From Diphasiastrum complanatum (lineage: Eukaryota > Streptophyta > Lycopodiopsida > Lycopodiales > Lycopodiaceae), in NCBI GenBank assembly GCA_029204225.1, contig CM055092.1, positions 76,601,317 through 76,665,316 of the forward strand: 64,000 nt of DNA, in the 5' to 3' direction. A program made the translations under genes and the position numbers. A model generated the notes under the pieces. The model saw only the letters and a list, made by a program, of their open reading frames with translations. It was not told where the DNA came from and searched no databases. Shown piece after piece: positions 37,594 through 48,010 of this stretch (position 1 is the first letter of the stretch; every line of letters begins with the position of its first letter).

Positions 37594-37738
37594 GTGGAAG
37601 AATTAGTCTAAGTGATAGGTGAAACTATCAGTGACTTAAGTATGAAAATCTGATACAGAAAATACAGAATAAGAAAACAATTACTCTATCGGCTAGTAGA
37701 ATCTCGTACTGTGGAAGCTTATCAGGCTACGAAAACGA

Positions 37739-37750
37739 GCTCTGATACCA
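37739..37750 (-). promoter_or_regulatory. Primer binding site, tRNA-iMet type
   Basis: The plus strand GCTCTGATACCA directly abuts the LTR start at 37,751. Confidence 0.88.
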
Positions 37751-38890
37751 TGTTGAAAAAAGAGAGAATTAAGAGAATCAGTTGTGTGTGAGAAACAAAA
37801 ATAGCTTGAAAAGATAGACGAACATGAACGAGAAACGAAACTCGAATGAAAAGTGTTCGTGCACAACGAAATGAGCTATATGACTCTTTCCCTAATCATG
37901 ACTACGCCTATCAGAATGAACAGAACGTTAGTGATGGAAATTACGGTCGCTCTGATTACATAGCCAAACATTGATTAATAAAGCGCCAGAAGAATAATTT
38001 GTCACGAATAGCTAGACAAATTATTTGTCGCGAAGAGAAAGAGACTAAGCTCGAATGATAATCAATCGTGTATGATTTGCGAAGAGGGAGAGAGACTGAT
38101 TACCAAATTGAGTATCAAGAATTGTCAGACAAAATGAAAAACAAGCATAGCAATACTGATACAAATCTGAACGCAGAACAAAGAGCTGTTATCAGATTAA
38201 GTATATAAAACATACATGTCAATAATGCGGTAGAGCACAAGACAATAACGGGTGAACCGTGCGCTCTACAAAGCTAATTCAATCTGTAAAAAAAAGGAAT
38301 GAAACCTTATTACTAACAAATAAATAATCAATGCACAAGGCATCTACTTTGTCTATCTCTGATAAGCTCCTGATGCTAGATTTACACACACTTATCTTAA
38401 TCTCTTTATCAATCATCAACTTGAATACACAAATGGTATTCATTATATATACACAATATTATAAGTGTGCAAATGAAGAAAGTGCAAAGTGGATGTGTTG
38501 TCTGTAGGAGATCGTGGTGGCTACAGTCGTTGTCGAGTCTGTTAGCGCAACTGCATGGGTGAGCGTGAAAAAGGGGCAACGTCAGCTTTTGTTGAAGTGA
38601 ACGTTGGTGATGATGCGAAAAATGCATCACTCTAACGAAATGCCCTAGGATTGGATTTACATGGTGCCTTTGCTTTCTAGGGCACCTTCAGTATTTTGTA
38701 AGACGGTGTTGCCTTTTTTGCCTGTCACCAGAACACGTAAAAGCACAGTGTCGCGATTCTTTCGCCTTTTCTTCGCCTGTGAGAATTTACATGTAAATAT
38801 GTAGACTGCGCGACTACACGAGTAAATATGCAGCATAAATGGAGGCAAATTAAAATGGGATTTAGGAGAGTAGAGGAAATAAATCCAACA
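37751..38890 (-). repeat. 5' LTR of the copia derivative
   Basis: Minus strand TGTTGGATTT...TTTCAACA, ending at the primer site. Confidence 0.9.
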
Positions 38891-38895
38891 ATAGG

Positions 38896-39400
38896 ATCCA
38901 CAGTACAATAACACAGTAGTTCTACTTTTATTCTAACTAACAGCGCATCTTATTCTGCTATAAATTTTGCTCCTACACCGACTGTAATTACAATAACTTA
39001 TTACTAATCAGGCACCTATGACAGAATAGAGAGGAAAAGAAGAAGAATAACTTGAACTTGAAAACTTTGAAGAATTCAAAATTAATCTAATATGTTAATC
39101 TTTTTATGGTTTTGTGATGGTACAGCCCTAACAGAATGCGTCGTTTATTTACGTAGCAATTGCCACGTGGGGCTACGAGATTGGACCTGAAATATAGCGG
39201 ATAAGGCTCCACTATTCAATCTGTTTTTAGTCGAGTTTGGAACCCTCAACAATCCATTGACTTGTGGTTGATTTGAATTCTATTTGATAACTCCTCGAAT
39301 TTTAAACTGTGTTGACAATGCATGTATTTCTCGATACCTTCAACACTGTCTCAATAATGCGAATAAAACTATAGACTATATATAAAATGGTTTCACATTA
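38896..39400. other. Remainder of the interrupted LTR, then unassigned sequence
   Basis: Continues the LTR-like sequence broken at 35,351. The far end could not be placed. No gene is seen. Confidence 0.4.
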
Positions 39401-39414
39401 CAAATGATTTCAAG

Positions 39415-40960
39415 AATGCAGAAGACAAGACAATCTCCAAATGGAAAGTTGAAGAATGGTAAAACCTTCACACTGATCATTCTAAACATATCAGATATTC
39501 AAATCGGCCATGTATTTGAAGCTCAGATTTTGAAAGAAGTGTGGGATATTCTTAGTACATTATATGATACATAACTTCCAAGTTACATCTAAGAAGAAAA
39601 TTCTTCTCACTCAAGATGTCTAATGGTGATTCATTACACAATCACATAAACCAATTTAGGAATCTCTTGCAACACATGGCAACTGTCCGGATCAGTCATC
39701 AATGATTAAGACACAATCATGATATTGTTATTAAGCTTGCCACCTACATACAAAAAATGGATGATGATAATATCAACACACTTAGATCTAACTCTTCCTA
39801 GAGTAATCGCAAGGTTGTCGCAAGAAGACAATTAAATGAACAGAGCTTTCAGTTCTTTGAATATAAACTTGCACCTTCTATATGCGAATAGAGGCTCGAA
39901 GAAACAAAAGAATTTAGGCCCAAAACAATTTAAGTTGAACCTAAATACGACTCAAAATCAAGAATAGTCATCAAATCCACAAACAAAAAAAAAGATTTCC
40001 CATGAGTACTACAAGCATCACTGTTATTCTACTACAAGTCAAGCCATGAATACTTCTGTTCATGTCAATAAAGGATTACTTGGGCATTATAGACTTAGTC
40101 ACTTGAATCATGCATCTATTTCGAACATGTTTAGACAATCTCTTCTACTTGATCTTGACTATCCAAATAAGAAAGTTGAACTCCCAGTTTTTTAGAGTTA
40201 TATTATCAGAAAGCAGACAAGGATTCGTTTTAGATCAAATCATTAGCATGTAACTAAACACTTACTAGACATCGTTCATACAAACATATGAGGCCCAATG
40301 AAAACCTTATCATTGGTAGATGTCAGATTTTTCATTACCTTTATTGATGAATATTAAAAAAGATCAATTGTATATTTTATTAAGCATAAATTAGAGCCAT
40401 TCAATCTCTTTAGAATATTCAATGAGTGAGTTGTGAAGGAAACTGATAAAAGATCTATAGAGCTGAGGTCTAATAATGGTAAAGAATATATCTCAATTGA
40501 ATTTAATGAGTATTGCCTTCGTCAAGGCATTGAGCAACAATCCATCACTCCTTATTCGCCTTAATCCAATGGATGTTTTCACTATAGCTTATATTCAGAA
40601 TAGATATTTGACTAAAGACCTCTTAGGTAAAACACCTTATGAAGCTTGGACATGCTCCAAACCATCAATGGAAAATCTCATAGTGCTCGGATGCATTGCC
40701 TATGGGCAGATCTTGAAGGAGACCACAAAGAAGCTGGACTAGCCACAATATTAAAGCCATCTTTATTGATTATATTTTTTCACACAAAACTTATAAGCTA
40801 TACAATCTCAATACATTAAAGATATTCTTCAATATAGATGCCATCTTTATCAAGGGTCATTTTACTGATATGAAAGGCAAGAGCAAAGTTCCAGTCATGT
40901 AGTCAAGCATTTCTCGATCAGGATTCTTCTATGATTGGATTCAGAAAAAGAGTCAGAGTA
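39415..40960 (+). pseudogene. Copia gag and integrase fragments, degenerate
   Basis: 39,415-39,860 resembles a copia gag across several stops (GKLKNGKTF, KEVWDILSTLYDT, LPPTYKKWMMI). 40,075-40,560 resembles GAG-pre-integrase and integrase (LLGHYRLSHLNHASI, VTKHLLDIVHTN, ITFIDEY, LRSNNGKEYIS, EQQSITPYSP). 40,580-40,740 gives AYIQNRYLTKDLLGKTPYEAW. Stops are frequent, and no RT or LTR follows. Confidence 0.8.
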
Positions 40961-41411
40961 AGCTATGAATGAAATTTGCCTTTCTACATATATCGCTCTT
41001 GTGCGACACTCATGTATCTGCTTTCCTACCTACTACACAACCTACACACAAGAGTGATATTTTGTCCCTTATGTACATATCGCTCCTATGCGACCTCGGT
41101 TACACCAGTTTCGAACATCTCTGTCTTATTGCGCACAAGTCCGATATCCCAATATCTCCATATGGATAGGAGAAAGTAGACTGCTAGAGATTTTTTCACT
41201 ACTAGATCTTCCTCAAGGCCTCCCGTTGCCTTGAATCCTCCTAGACAGACGAGCGTAACCGCAGTTGGTGGCTATCTGATATTCTCAAGGATCCATTTTA
41301 CCGTAGTGTTCGCCATATCAGTAGGGATGATCTTGGCAGTTTAGTTAGATTCACACCCGGGGCACTTTAGTCCTTCAAGAGATTGTTGAGGATTATCAGA
41401 GTCTTTTTTTT

Positions 41412-42410
41412 TTAAGACTCCTTTTTGCTCACCATACATGCCAAGTGAGTTACAATAATGCCATATGCCAAGAAAGAAGTGAAGTACTCTTTGTGAAAAG
41501 TCATGTGTGAACTTGCTCCACTATCAATCCACCAAGGATCTAGATCTCCATCATTAGCAAGCATACATGAAGACATCACAAAAGCATAATCATTTGCATC
41601 TTGATCATCCAAACCATCCTCATCAAGAGTAAGATTACCTTGCTTGTCTCCTTGATCTCTGTTGTCTTTGTAGCACTCACTTGCAAAGTGTCCTTTGATG
41701 CCAAGAAGCACTTGATCTTTGATCTATCCTTCTTTTTGCCACTTGAAAAAGCATCCACTTGATCTTGTCCTTTAGACCACTTACTTTTGGTTTTGCCCTT
41801 GAATTTTCCCTCTGTGAACATAGCATCCTCTTGGAGTGTCGATGTAGAACCACCTCTTGCTTGAAGCCTATATTCTTCATTGTTCAAGATCTCTTAAGAT
41901 CCATCAAACTTGGAAAAGTTTTTTGAATAGCAATACTTTGACAATGTTAGCATGAGCATCCAAAAATCCATTAAGAATCACTTGAACAAGCTCTCCTTCC
42001 TTAATGCTCTCATCAATGCAAGCCAACTCATTATTCAATGCTTTCATCCTCAAAACGAAAGTATTAGGATTTTCCTCATTTTTTTGCAAACAAGAAAAGA
42101 TTTGTCTTCTAAGAGTCAACACTCTAGAAGTAGACTTGGATTCATAAAGCTTCTTCAATGAATCCCAAGCATCCTTAGATGAAGTACACTTACCAACTTC
42201 CTTGAGAAGCTCAATGGTAACATTCATCTTGATAATGTGTAGAGCCTTCTTGGCCCTCTTATCATACCTCACTTGATCTTGTTGTGTTGCTGGTCTCTCC
42301 TCCAAACCTACAACAATATCCAAAACATCATTCATCTCAAGAAGTGATTCCATCTTCACTTTCCACAATGAATAGTTACTTGAGGTAAGCCTGTCATTGG
42401 CTTCCAACAT
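41412..42410 (-). pseudogene. Copia gag and protease start
   Basis: 42,410-41,904 is a clean 168-residue gag frame (LTSSNYSLWKVKMESLL, AWDSLKKLYES, RVLTLRRQIFSC, FVLRMKALNNELACI). A frameshift near 41,900 leads to a basic linker (FKGKTKSKWSKG). A zinc-knuckle-like remnant follows (KIKCFLASK or GHFASECYK in two frames). The protease start WWIDSGASSHMTF, with intact D-S-G, lies at about 41,530. The frame ends at 41,412 in a T run and nothing of integrase or RT follows. Confidence 0.87.
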
Positions 42411-43020
42411 GACTCCAATTGAGGTTGCCTTGTAGCAATGACCTGATCTTCTCTTTCAACTCGTTTCAATGCACAAAGCACTCCTTTGAACAACAACAAA
42501 TGTTTTCAAAAGAAATCACAAATTATTGAAACTCTCTCAACAATTCTCTTCTAGCACTTATACCAAGCAAATCAACACATAGAATCATGGAATCTTGATC
42601 AACCTATGATCTATTCTCAATCTACTGACTTTTGCCACTTCATAAGATTAATACACACTCAAATGAAGTCCAGCAACCTCACTATCTAGAGATCCAATCA
42701 AAATTAGAGTTTTGACAAAATCACAAAAAATTGAATATTCCAAATCTACATGCAAATGTTGAAAATTTGATATGCAATCTATTAGCCACCACTTAGGCTG
42801 ATCCAATGATCCAAAAATCGGCCAGATCCAGTATGTGAAATCATAAATTGGAATTGATCAAGTTTATAGACCTATGTAGGGTTTTGATCTACAAAAGATC
42901 CAATCTACAAAAGCAAAAAATTTGATTTTGGTGTAGAATCCTCTCTAGCATGCTCTAGCCTTGATGTCTTCACCAAATTATTGATAGATATGATTTCCTC
43001 CTTAATAACCTGAAACACAA

Positions 43021-43032
43021 GCTCTGATACCA
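43021..43032 (-). promoter_or_regulatory. Primer binding site, tRNA-iMet type
   Basis: The plus strand GCTCTGATACCA abuts the LTR at 43,033. The gag at 42,410 lies about 600 bases downstream on the minus strand. Confidence 0.85.
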
Positions 43033-43679
43033 TGTGAAAGATTTCAGATCATTTATGATCCAAACCATGTCCTTGATTTTGGGTTAGAAAAGAAGATACT
43101 CTACCAATGTCATCAATGTAGAAAAATCAGCATCTAAAAACAAAATGAGATGCAAACTCTTATAGAGCTTGATCAAACATGAATCAAATGATAAAGTACT
43201 ATTGCTGTCCATACAAAACCAGCAAGATATGGTATTTCACAGGTGTGGATCAAAAAATAGCAAATACAGATTATTCTACACATAGAATTGCATGCAATCA
43301 CAAGTATAGTGCACCAATGGATAGTAGAACCCAAGAGAACCCTGTATAAGCATGACATGAAATAAAGAAGAGAGAAGATGTGTCTCTCCACGAGTTTTCT
43401 CCTTTTATAACAGGTCCTAACCCCATTTGGCCACTTGGTTTTCCCCCCAAAATGCTAACCCTACTATTTTTGGGTCTAGATTCAAAGTACCCAACATTTA
43501 AATATGAATCTACTCAAACTCGTCTTCTAACTTTTTCACACTTTCAAAAAGTGTTTATTCAAATGAATTTAGACTAATGAACTTTGAAAAGTCAAACTCT
43601 AAGTCTAAAACAAAGCTGGCCTCAATTTATCAAATATGAAAATATAACAAATATGATCAAACTAGTTGAATCTTTCACA
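43033..43679 (-). repeat. 5' LTR of the minus-strand copia element
   Basis: 647 bp with inverted termini TGTGAAAGATT and AATCTTTCACA. No 3' LTR is found, so the element is truncated below 41,412. Confidence 0.8.
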
Positions 43680-43794
43680 ATAACCAGATCTACCAGCCTG
43701 ATTGAAGATTCAATCATTTTTAGTTTTTGTTGTTTTACAGTTTAGTTGTTTTTTTATTACTTGTTGAATCTTTTGTTTTTTATTTGAGAAAGAT

Positions 43795-43930
43795 AGTATG
43801 AAAAAAAATAAAAAATGAAAAATGAAAAAAAAATGAAAAATGAAATATGAAAAAAAATGAAAAAAAAAAATGAAAAATGAAATATGAAAAAAAATGAACA
43901 AAAAAGAAAAAAAAAAAAGAAAAAAAAAGA
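43795..43930. repeat. A-rich low-complexity run
   Basis: Repeats of 'aaaaatg' and 'gaaatatgaaaa'. Minus-strand Phe-rich frames here are artefacts. Confidence 0.9.
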
Positions 43931-44054
43931 ATGATGATCAAAAGTCAAGAAAGTCATCAGACTCAAAATAGAGAATGGAAAGTATTTTCAAAAAGCAATT
44001 TTTGTTGGAAAATGACTAAAAAAATTTGCTGTTTTAGTGAGATGTTGAACAAAC

Positions 44055-44380
44055 AGTCTTATGAACCTTTGTTGAGTTGCAAGATGATACATCCAGTTCA
44101 GATCTACCTATATTGAGCTGGGTGAAGGTTGGTTTGCATAAAAAGTACCTATTTTATAGCTAGACGAGAGTTAAGAGATCTGCCACTTTGGGAACCTTCG
44201 TCGACACCTTACACTCATTATGAACCTTTGCCGACCTGACAGATATAGGTTGAAACTCTGAAAAAAATCATTAAATGCAATACCTAGGCGAAGAATGCAC
44301 TTAGGCGAGGGTGAACCCGTGCTAGACCTATAGAACATTAACCGAGATACACCTTTGACCAGGAACCTTGGCCGAGAATT
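44055..44380. repeat. Third AACCTTCGCC-type motif array
   Basis: Variants of GAACCTTCGCCGA or its complement occur at about 44,063, 44,121, 44,189, 44,221, 44,284 and 44,357. The same motif family occurs in the leaders at 4.6-5.4 kb and 25.9-26.8 kb, so this is probably another leader. Confidence 0.6.
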
Positions 44381-44549
44381 CGGAAGCTATTTTCACAGTA
44401 TCGCACATACCTACAAATTTTTGTCTAGTATTGATGAGCAAACTAGTACTTTGTCTAATAGACCCTCCAAATTAGCCTATAAAAGAGCTGATTTTGATTT
44501 CATTTTTCACTTTGTGCTAGCAAAGTTCCTGTTCATTCGACTTGCCATC

Positions 44550-45590
44550 ATGTCTTCCACAAATACTGGTGTTTCACCCATATCAGTTGTTCTCCGTGAT
44601 GTTCCAACCTCAATGAGCATCATGGCTCTTCCTAGCACAAGAAGAGTTACTGAATGGATGAACCTTGTTGAGCCCTTGCTCAAGGCGATGGGGATCCATT
44701 ATAAGGCCTCCTCTAATAAAATAAGTATGGAGTTCATCAGCATGGCCTTCGGTACTTAGAATGAGGCCAAGGTGAAATTCTATATCACCTCCACCGAGTA
44801 TGGGTCACTAAGGCCGCTCCTGATGCCATAGGCATAATGTCTGACTCCGTCCCACAAACAGGCCAAATCAATCATAAAGTCTTTTGTTTATACCCAGATC
44901 AGCCAATACCACACCAATGATAGCTACTTGCTAGAAGCCATTCGTGATCCTACCCTACTCATCACAACCCACCTTCTGAATAACTTCCTGATGGGAACAT
45001 TAGAAAGGAATGGATCTCCTCACAGATCCTACATCGCTTGGTAGAATCTAACTATGAGTTAGATAAGGGACCGTGTAGCCTTATGACTGGTACAAAATGG
45101 TCTTCGGAGCTTAAGAGAGTCATTAAGAGTAATACCAAACAATAGTTTGCTGCTGGCTCTCTTTTGGCATCCTTGGCCGTCGCGTATCTAGAAAATAAGG
45201 TTCAAAGATTTCACGCTGATTCTGTGCTACGAACTTATGTTCTAGCACCGGTTGAATCATCCCACCAAGCTTCCTCATCTCAAAGTCGCCGACGAGTACG
45301 CAACGAGATTGTTTCACCCCACTCGGCTCCCACGTCTCATCGTCTCACTCAGCAACCATTGTCAGCTGCGCCCACACCCCCTGTTGCTACTCGCTCTACT
45401 CTTCCCATCCCTTCAGCCTATGCAACTACCCTCGCCACCGATTTCTCCCAAGGGCCTTTTTTGACAATTGGATCTACCATTTCAATCACAGTTACCCAAA
45501 CTGTCTCACTTTCACAAACTTTAGCTGTTTTCCCAAATATCCAACGCTTTATGGATATGATCGATGATTCGGATCCCTTATAGGTAGATG
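44550..45590 (+). pseudogene. Unrecognised open frames after a leader array
   Basis: An ATG at 44,550 opens MSSTNTGVSPISVVLRDVPT and ends at 44,759. Coding-like sequence continues in other frames to 45,140. A 139-residue frame at 45,164-45,583 is serine-, threonine- and proline-rich after residue 35, like a disordered linker. I do not recognise a family. The position after a leader array suggests a gag-like or extra ORF of an LTR element, now broken by stops. Confidence 0.4.
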
Positions 45591-45954
45591 AGTGATTTGT
45601 GATGCCTTTGAGTCCCGGGCCTTTTTTAATCCCAACTCTCTCGAAATGGAATTCGATCAGTTCCAAAAAAAAATCGAGACTTTTGATTAAACACCATCAC
45701 TTCAACAAGGCCAACAAGCAAAGCAAGTTTTTTAGGCACCCGACACTATCAGAGTCGGTTTTGCGATCAGATCACCAAAATAGTTCGATGCTCAAGTCCC
45801 AGAAGGATTCGAGGGTGAAGACTCTTTTTGAAGAAGAAGATCCGTAGGATCTTCGAAGCAAATCTAGACAACCTGTTGGATCTGGACCTCCGGCTACTGC
45901 TACAACACTGTCGACCATTTCATTGGATTATGGTGATAGGTGTATCTTCTTTCA

Positions 45955-46140
45955 AATGGATATAAATTGTCTGTGCTCTTCTTCTTTCCTCCTCTATCTC
46001 TCATGTTTTCTTTGGATTTGCTTATTGTTGGATTTGATGCTTGTTGGAGTTTATCTTTATTACACTTCTTGTGAGAGGGAAAGAGAGAGAGAAGAGTAAG
46101 ATCTATCATTGCTTGAGTAGTAGAAAGGATGGCAAAATTG
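45955..46140 (+). repeat. Fragment related to LTR A
   Basis: Shares 'tctcatgtttt', 'ttgttggatttgatgctt' and 'agagagagaagagtaag', in that order, with 25,258-25,345. Only about 180 bp are recognisable. Confidence 0.65.
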
Positions 46141-46611
46141 GATTGGATTGCTTGATTGAGAGAGATTCAGTAGAAAGGAAGGAAGATCTCAAATAGTCAT
46201 TGAACAAAGTCATCCATGGTTGGTGGTGGTCCAAGATTTTCATGAGTCTTTGGCAGAGTACTATGAGAGAGGAAGTGGATGGGTCAAGGAGGCCAAGGAT
46301 ACCAAGAGTTGTAGGGACTTTGCAAATGACTCAATTTAGGCTGCTAAGGAATTTTCTAAGACAACGAGCAATGGTGATGAAGTGGGAGGAAGGCATTGAC
46401 AATATGACAGGCATCAATAGTAGTACTAGTTTTAGCAATTTTTTGATATTTCAAATTTTTTTATATCTCAAATTATGAGACTACCCTTTTAAAAGAGTAT
46501 TTTTAGCAATTCTTACATGTTTATACATGGGTTAATAACCGGCTGGTATCACCCTTGAGATACCAATCCGATTTATACGAGTCTACAACTCGTTCACCCA
46601 TAAAATTTATA

Positions 46612-46851
46612 TGTGTTGGTATAGATTTTTTTGATACCAATCGGGTCAGGGAAATGTAGTCTTTAAAAAAATTTAATACTAGTTGTGTATGGATATAAAG
46701 AGGACTGGGTCAGGGAAATGCAGTCTTTAAAAAAATTTAATACCAGTTGTGTATGGATCACCTCTTTATATCCATACACAACTGGTATTAAATTTTTTTA
46801 AAGACTGCATTTCTTGACCCGGTTGGTATCAAGAAATTTTATACCAACACA
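46612..46851. mobile_element. Foldback element with about 92-bp inverted arms
   Basis: The left arm 46,612-46,703 (TGTGTTGGTATA ... GGATATAAAGAGG) is the near-exact complement of 46,761-46,851. A partial direct copy of the arm (46,707-46,758, 'gggtcagggaaatgcagtc') lies between them and also pairs with the right arm. This fits a MITE-like or foldback element, or an RNA hairpin source. No clear target duplication is seen. Confidence 0.8.
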
Positions 46852-47480
46852 ACAATGATAGCTACCAAGGGGGCACACCCTATACGCACATGGCACTAGA
46901 CTATAGTGTCACTCTAAATTTGTAGTGACGCCCCAAAAAGAGCACATACTTAATGCATGACTATCTACTTAATACTCTCATTACATTAAAAAAACACGGA
47001 GGACCCTTATTGAAATTTGACACACAGTATTTATGAAGTCTTTTATAAAGTTCGTGCCCGTCATATGCCTGGTTGCAAATTGCTTTTAAGCGGGAGTTTA
47101 AGCACAGGCATGACGGGCTTTAATACATCGTAGAGTAAATTCATTAACGCCCACCGTTGGATTCTTACATAACCGTTTCAGATTCCTCTCACAGAGAATC
47201 GTTGATACGATTTCAAGTGTCAAGTGCGACACGTGTAATCATCCAAGTGGTGCAGTGTATAATATCTCGTGTCATTAAGTGTCATGGGATGCGGGGATCC
47301 GCAGGCTGGGGCAACTGCCGGAGGCAGACGAGTGGCCAGATCGTCGGTCTCTTCTTCATTTTCTGTCGTCGAGACCGAAATCTATCGTTACGTCCATCAC
47401 AAATGATTCATCCAGTTTGCATAAAGATGAGTACGATAAGTTTTGTTTGCTCGCCTGATTGATCTGCAAATTCGGTGGAA
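46852..47480. other. Upstream intergenic sequence
   Basis: No gene recognised. The small frame at 47,157-47,462 has no family signature. It may hold distal promoter sequence of the dynein gene. Confidence 0.4.
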
Positions 47481-47968
47481 ATTTTGTAGCAGAACAGGCG
47501 ATCTTAGCTTGTAGATAGCGGCGATTATCAAGTTCATACGTGTTATCAGTCTGATATTTGCAGGGATCAATCGACAAACACGGCTCTGGATCATTATTGT
47601 AATGCGCCTTCCGTTACTACATTTCAGTTTACGTTCATAATTATATATGATAGAAGCCATGCAGTTAATAATATTATCTAGTTTGCTTGAAAGCTTCATT
47701 GCTTTTCAAATTTGATCAAGATTTTGTAGCAGAGCCGGTGATGTCAGCTTGTAGATAGCTGCAATATTTGAAAATACTATGTTCGTACGTATTATCACTC
47801 CGACGTTCAAAGAACAAAGAGGAAGGGCTCAGGATAATCTTAGTACACCTTCAGTTGGTTACGGTTCATGGCGGTTATATGATTGTTGGCTGAAAGAAGC
47901 CGTGCCGTGCAGATGATAATACTATCGATTTAGCTTGAAAGCCTGATTAATTTTCAAGTTTGATGAAG
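47481..47968. repeat. Diverged tandem duplication of about 240 bp before the dynein gene
   Basis: Copy 1 (47,481-47,720) and copy 2 (47,721-47,968) both begin ATTTTGTAGCAGA. In the same order both share 'gcttgtagatag', 'tatgat..' near 'gaagcc', 'ataata.tatc', 'gcttgaaagc' and 'ttgat.aag'. Copy 2 ends 42 bases before the proposed dynein ATG. It may duplicate promoter or 5' UTR sequence. Confidence 0.8.
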
Positions 47969-48010
47969 ATTCCCATGCAAGGCGGAGAAGGTTAGGTTGT
48001 AGGTTGTAGG

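Larger units (their letters stand above)
35352..38890 (-). mobile_element. Ty1/copia deletion derivative with matching ends
   Basis: Two direct LTRs bound it: 35,352-36,492 (3') and 37,751-38,890 (5'), each about 1,140 bp. A 5-bp target duplication ATAGG lies at 35,347-35,351 and 38,891-38,895. The minus-strand primer site TGGTATCAGAGC is at 37,750-37,739, and a purine tract AAGGGGGGG precedes the 3' LTR (about 36,493-36,502). The internal part is only about 1.26 kb: a gag start and a fused integrase-RNase H frame. Protease, most of integrase and RT are missing. The target was an older LTR whose primer site is at 35,106. Confidence 0.92.

Noticed and set aside
40969-41179. Two 66-67 residue frames
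   Set aside because: They overlap in different frames within a decayed copia element and have no domain.
43710-43966. Phe-rich minus-strand frames
   Set aside because: Translation of an A-rich run.
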